Assembly (NCBI GenBank): GCA_030141605.1
Contig: JAQGDQ010000416.1
Span: forward strand, 124,001-188,000
Length of the DNA stretch: 64,000 nucleotides
Reading direction: 5' to 3'
Origin: Tubiluchus corallicola
Lineage: Eukaryota; Priapulida; Priapulimorpha; Priapulimorphida; Tubiluchidae
Both the position numbers and the translations under genes were made by a program. The number at the start of each line of letters is the position of its first letter. Position 1 is the stretch's first letter. The notes below the pieces were generated by a model. The model made no database searches. It was given only the letters and a program-made list of their open reading frames with translations, and was not told the DNA's origin. Shown one piece after another: positions 58,392 through 64,000 of the stretch.

Positions 58392-61300
58392 ATGAATGCA
58401 GTGATTGCCTTGACTCACTTTTGTGAGCTTCACGGTCCTAGTATTGTATTCTGCACACAAGCATTTCATGCACAGGATCCTATTGATATACTTGATGCCA
58501 GCACATCTCAGCCTGATTTTAATGTTAGTCAACGAAACATTGATGGTGAGTGCCGGTTTTCACAAACTCTTTTAATTACTGTGTTGTGATTAAAAACTTC
58601 TGATAATTACCGAATTAGTAATGATCTGATAATTACTGATAATTTTAGGTTTTGCTGAACTTAACACATTTTTAAGTGATAACTGGAGTCTGAAGATATG
58701 GATCTTTTTTATCTTAACTTCTGCTCACATAATGTATTTTCATCTGACACTTGAAATTTCAGTTTATGTATACTTGCCAACTTTTGAAAGAAAAATTCGG
58801 GAGATGTTAGTAAAATAGCAGTTGGACAACTATAAGATGGAATTGTTATATTGTAGAGACTGTTAGCCAACACTCAGGAGATATAATTTTCTATGGCAGT
58901 ATCGAACCATGGCTCCGTTCAAAGTCTTCAAGCTCAGTTCCTTCAACACCAGGATCAGGACATTTGGGTGTTGGACTTTCAACTGCTGGGGGAAATGTTT
59001 CTGAAATGTGTGAGGTAAACGCCAAAGTTTGTGATGTATTTTCTTGATATATTAATAACAGCTCTGTAGTTGACTCGTTTCATTTTTTTGCTTATTGTCT
59101 CTAATATTTTACTATTATTTAGGCTTGTAAGTCTATGCCAGCTGGACAACCTGGATTTATTAGCAATGATCATGAAGCGAAAATAAGTTACATTAGCAGT
59201 CAATACCCTTGTCATCCTGAGATATTTAGCATTGTTCGACAAGCATGTGTAAGGAGCTTAAGTTGCGAGGTAAGAAAATATTAGAGTTTAATTGTTAACT
59301 AAGTATTTAAGTAGTGTTTGCCTGAAAAAATAGTGCTATAATAAATTTGTGCTTTACTAGTTACAAAATCATTTACAGCTTACCTTAATTCATCTTACAG
59401 GTTTGTCCTGGCAGAGAAGGTCCAATATTTTTTGGCGACGACCAACGTGGGCATGTATTAAGCCATACGTTCTTTGTGAAGGATAGTCATGCTCGCGGGT
59501 TTCAGCGTTGGTATAGCATACTCGTTGTAATGATGGATAAAATATTTTTGCTCAACTCTTGGCCATTCCTTGTCAAGCACATTAGGTCAGATATTACTTA
59601 CTAAAGCAGCTTTTCTCTTTTAGAATTGATAGATTTGTAAAGCACAGCTCAGCGATAAATTACAGTAACTGAGTGACTTGATTATTTATTACTTCTACAA
59701 TATTTGCTTTTGTAGAATTTTCAATTTTGAAGATGATTCTGTTCAACAATTGTTAACATATTCATCTGACTGTATATTATGGGCCTAATTATAAAAATCA
59801 GTAATTTCAATCACTCACACTTAACTGTACATGAATACATTTCAGATATTTGTTATTACTTAACAGTGCTGAAAACCTTTTCTTTAAATTTCTAGAATCA
59901 TTATCGACATCATACAAGAAAAGGCACTGAAAGTTTATGAAATGGAGCAGACAGAATGTCCTCAGAGGTCATTGAGGTTAGGCAGCGGAACAAACCCACG
60001 AGATTTTCTTCGGCATCGAGGGATGAACAAACCTGCTAGGTCTTTGGTAAATATTAAATTTGTCAGTAGTAAATTTAGTAGCCATTGTTATATATATTTA
60101 ACATTTCTGAAAATTGCTCAAAATCTACAAAATGTCACATAGGTTTCTGGTTTTCCTTATTTCTACAAGGACACATCAACTCACAGAGGTTTAAAGGGAA
60201 GCTGGCACTTGGTTTGTGAATGTTTATTGGTACTTGTCACTGTACGGAGACAGGCTTTTTTTGCTAAATTTAAATTATGCTAATTTGCAGAGAGCTAAAT
60301 TTACTCAGAGTAAAAACATTTAAACTCTCATTTAACTAAGTTTCTTCCCACTGGTTGCCTTTATTTCCAGAATAAATACAAATGTACACTTACTTGCCAG
60401 TTTCTAATGCAACAAAAGAATGGGTATTGTTGATAACAACATTGTAACCTCTTAACTCCATCAGGACCACACCATTCAAAATAGGTCTTATAAAACCTGT
60501 GACTTTTCTGCTACTGTATGAGCACAGAGATAACTAAATGATTACAAATTAGGTACTGTTCTATTCAGGAGAATCTCGATTATCCAACCATGGATAAGAG
60601 ATTATATTATAAGAGATTTAATTAGATAAAATTAAGAAAAATACGCCCTTTTCAGACACTCCAACTTAGCCTATTGAGTAGCTTAGTCTGGTATACACTT
60701 GTGTGATTGTACACACTACTTTATTACATATTACTTTATTAGAAACCTACAAAAATTATCGAACATGACCCAATCGCAGCTTACTGAGAGCAGTTTTTCA
60801 TGAACCCATGTAAAATGCAGCAAACACTTACGGTCCTGAAGGAGTTAAGTGCTAATGTTTCGTTGCACCATCAGCATCATCATGACAGTGTGCAGTGAAA
60901 CCTAAATATTAAAAGTGTACCGTGTACCGTGTTGTTATCAACAATAGCATTACTTTTGTGCATTACAAATACTCGGGTTCCCCAAGCATAAACCAGTTTC
61001 TTATTATTTGTTAAGTAATAATACTTTCAACAGACTTTGGCATGATAAAAATGAAGATGACTTATTAGTGTTTAATTTGAGCTAACATCAGTTCACTTTA
61101 TTTACTTGTTTTATAAACCATACAATAAGACACTTTTTTAATTCTTATCCTTGGGTTCAACGTTTAGTCTATAAGGCATTACCTTCGCTCTTTTGTATTT
61201 TATTAATGTGTTGTTTAGGTAGAGCTAACTCAGGAAAAAGACTTATTCCAGAGATTTCATTTTTGGTTCACCTGGCTTCTGAAAGCTGGAGGAACTCGCA

Positions 61301-63319
61301 TGTCCGAGAGACTTCTTGAAGGACCACCAACGGAGGACACTGTCATTGACATGGAAAGACAGGAAGGTTAGAGGCCATCTGCTCTAATAACTGGTGCATT
61401 ACAATTTACTTACAAGTGCATTGTAAAAAATAGCTGTTAGCATTTATTATGATTATTATAAATATTTTATTAGTTCCATCAATTCAGTTATAAGCACTAG
61501 TTTCAAAATAGTAAGACATAATGAATCTGTTAACAAGATTCTGTAACTTGCATTGATTTCCTGTTTTAAATGCTAATTTATTATTTGTGATAATATTTAT
61601 CAAGAAACTGCATTTCTAAAAGGAGATATTTTTCTTTCTTCACATCACAGAAACTGAGGAAGGATTTGTGAAACTTTTTACTAAAAACCTGGAAGTGACT
61701 AAGAAATCAGATGCTTCCTGTGATAATACTTTAGAATCTCAAATCAACGCTTCACTGGCTTCACAGGAAAAGGATTCATCTTCCAGTGGGCCAACATTCA
61801 AAAATTTGAGGCATTTGCTAAGGGTAACTAAAGTACAATTAAAAGGATATTTTAGAAATTTGAAGTTTTAATTGTTGCAATTGCATTTTTCTCTTTGTCT
61901 AATTTTGTTTTTGCAGTCATCACGGTATGTGCGTTAGCTATCTGACATATTTTACTTACTTTTTAATGTATTAAAACTGAAATTTTTTTCACTAGGATCG
62001 AAACTTTTGAAAGCTGACAAATTAGTAGTGCATCCTTTCATCTTTTTGATGTCATTCAATTAACTAGTTTATAATATTTGTGCGCTTAACCCTGTGATAG
62101 GTTTAACTTGAAAGATTAATTAAAATTTCTAGAAAAACAAATTTTTTTTATTAAGTTTTAAGTATACAGTTATCTGAGTAATGTAGAATTTCAGTGTGGC
62201 AAGAATTTGATATTAGTGTTAAAGACAGGTAAAGTTAACACACAAAAAAATTCAACTCTCTTAATTGATATTTAACAACAAAATATTGATATGACATGTT
62301 ATGTTAGATTCTTCTTATGTTTGTAGGTATTGGAGTATGAGAAGTTTCATTTGTTATGCCATCATGCAATAATAGGCAATCAAGTTATTGTGCGAGGCTG
62401 TAATCCTCGGCTTGTTGCATCTGTGATCCAGGCTTTAGAAGTATGGAAAAATTTTCTTAAAACTAAAACATCTCTTAAAGAAACTTCAATTCATCAGTGA
62501 ATTTGATAAAAATGTTGAAATATTTTTCAATGTCCTTTTTTGAAAATGCTGTCTTTGTTTCTCTTGGTGCGCAAGTGTAAATATAGCAGTTTTTACTTGG
62601 TTTTTCTAAGTCGAAAACAAAATGAGGTGGTTGGGCTTAAGCAGAAGGAAATGCTATTTTAAAGTATGTCCCAAAAAATTTCCCCCACAAAGTTATATTA
62701 ATTAGCATTATCCTTACTTGCTTGAAAGACTTATGTAAATAGAAAAAAAATTCTTACTTAAAATATTTGTTCCTCCTGGTAAAATGGCACTGCATCGGCT
62801 TCCTAGCGTGCACCACCAAAAAACACATTATTGTCGTTATTGACAACATAAAGTAATTTAAACTTTTGCTTAGTTAGTGAAAAGTGTGCTACGAATGCAC
62901 TGGTTATTCAGACTTTATGCAGTGATTTCTAACTTATTACTAAATGACTTAACGATGCTTAAGGTCATCGCAGGAGTTGAAATTTATAAGTTTTATACAG
63001 TATTACACTAACGCAAGCTCTGTATGCAATAAGGTTGCATGTATGTTAAATAAAATTTCAAGGTGAATTTTTTCGACAGCATGTAAGCAGACAAATTAAC
63101 TGAATTTTAATATTTTTACAAGAAATAATTTGAAATTGGAGTTTAGCAATAGCAAAATAGTTGCATAATTAGAAAGATTAATTATACAAAACATGTCAAA
63201 ACTAAATACTGAGATGGTGTAAATAATTTCGTTTTTACAGAGCTTGTTACCAAAAGGTTGTTGCAGAAAGATTGTTTGGAGTTCTGTTTATGAGGATTCT
63301 TGGAAGTGCAATTTCCTTG
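58392..63319 (+). CDS. FLCN: Folliculin, first nine exons (3' part beyond window)
   Basis: Folliculin pairs with FNIP, acts at the lysosome as a GAP for RagC/D and so sets TFEB/TFE3 and mTORC1 signalling. Exons: 58392-58545, 58857-59014, 59123-59269, 59401-59585, 59896-60046, 61219-61366, 61651-61823, 62327-62440, 63241-63319; 1309 nt, about 436 aa, all in phase. The N-terminal longin part starts [20 protein letters not shown], almost as in human. Further landmarks are [34 protein letters not shown] and [13 protein letters not shown]. By my count the Arg in SHARGF is residue 185; from memory it aligns with the human GAP arginine (Arg164). The later exons ([25 protein letters not shown]) lead into the DENN-like half, whose remainder is outside the window. 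An acidic Ser-rich loop in exon 7 is poorly conserved, as in human. The exon 9 donor (CTTG/GTAAGT) is intact. Confidence 0.96.
60560..60680 (+). repeat. Possible pogo/Tigger-like terminal fragment
   Basis: CAGGAGAATCTCGATTATCC resembles the first 20 bases of pogo/Tigger elements. No matching inverted end could be found with confidence in FLCN intron 5. Confidence 0.25.
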
Positions 63320-63449
63320 GTAAGTTAGTGCTTATGTCCTTTAAAGTGAACTGCTGTGTTAGATATATATAACATAATATCAGTTTACGTTGTAAAAATC
63401 TGTCTGCAACAGATTTATCTGATACAAAGTGTCACAGACGAAATTTTCC

Positions 63450-63782
63450 CACACACTACAGCTTTGTCTGACAAAGTAATAGCAGTAAACATTTATCAGA
63501 TGAACGTGACAAAATCTTTGGTCTGATCTGACTTTGTATGACACAAGTTGAGGCACCGTGCGCACAGACGAGCAGGGCGAGTTTATCAGATACAGAAATT
63601 TTAGCATGTTTAATAAAAATATACATCCGATAAAGTTCACAAAACGACATTTATTGACAGAAACTTTGGCATGTTTAATAAAAATCTACATCTGATAAAG
63701 TTCACAAAACGACATGTATTGAGGCCTCCCCATAGCAAAAGTGTTTGACAAAGTTGTCTGACAGATTTTGCATAGTGTGTGC
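63450..63782. mobile_element. MITE-like element with internal 64-bp duplication
   Basis: CACACACTACAGCTTTGTCT-GACAAAG at the left and the inverse of GGCACACACTATGCAAAATC-TGTCAGACAACTTTGTC at the right form imperfect terminal repeats. Inside, two direct copies (about 63595-63657 and 63660-63722) share GCATGTTTAATAAAAAT and GATAAAGTTCACAAAACGAC. It lies in FLCN intron 9. Confidence 0.6.
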
Positions 63783-63920
63783 CCAGTTATAAGCATTTCG
63801 GTATTTCATTTTGTAGCTGTCTCACCCAAGGTCTACTGATTTATTTTTGAAATGTTAGTAACACAGGATAAAACATGCACAATATTCTGTTGTTAGCAGA
63901 TTAATAGATTTTACCTGACA

Positions 63921-64000
63921 GGTAATGCTTTTGTGCTTTTTCAGTGCACAGATAATGCTCTAATGCTTTTTCACTGCACAAGTAATGCTTTAGTGCTTCC
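63921..64000. repeat. Tandem repeat running off the window end
   Basis: About three copies of a 33-34-bp unit containing GTAATGCTTT(T/A)GTGCTT and TTTTCA(G/C)TGCACA. The array continues past base 64000. Confidence 0.65.

Overview
This 64-kb window is AT-rich, intron-rich eukaryotic DNA with GT-AG introns, AATAAA signals, minisatellites, MITEs and LINE debris. The gene set (an ETS-type PNT domain, tubulin cofactor D, PIG-Q, CP110, folliculin) indicates an animal. The exon-encoded proteins align collinearly with the human orthologues, but divergence, many introns and heavy transposon content suggest an invertebrate. The phylum cannot be fixed from sequence alone.

Layout. (1) 1-176: last coding exon of an unidentified coiled-coil protein (+). 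(2) 177-8795: gene-poor, holding foldback elements, a TA-flanked MITE, microsatellites and retroelement tails. (3) 8796-10860: a three-exon gene (+) for a 181-aa protein whose only recognisable domain is a C-terminal PNT/pointed domain, with no ETS domain. (4) 13099-34300: complete TBCD (-), 30 coding exons, 1189 codons, introns packed with mobile DNA. (5) 35893-42354: complete PIGQ (+), nine exons, head-to-head with TBCD. (6) 43567-53513: CCP110/CP110 (-), nine exons, about 964 aa, tail-to-tail with PIGQ. (7) 58392-63319 and onward: first nine exons of FLCN (+), cut by the window end, head-to-head with CCP110.

All four long gene models were built by joining exons by eye at splice sites. Reading phase is kept across every junction, and the total lengths agree with the human proteins (TBCD 1189 vs 1192 aa; PIGQ 579 vs about 581). 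The genes do not form an operon or one pathway: they serve tubulin folding, the first step of GPI-anchor synthesis, centriole capping and nutrient signalling through Rag GTPases.

The main points of the hunt are the stand-alone PNT protein, whose architecture resembles insect Mae/EDL; at least five hAT-type elements with 8-bp target duplications, one nested in another; an intron of TBCD that is almost wholly a 27-bp minisatellite; a recent 31-aa tandem triplication in CP110; a degenerate hammerhead-ribozyme-like retroelement tail; and an E-box upstream of FLCN.
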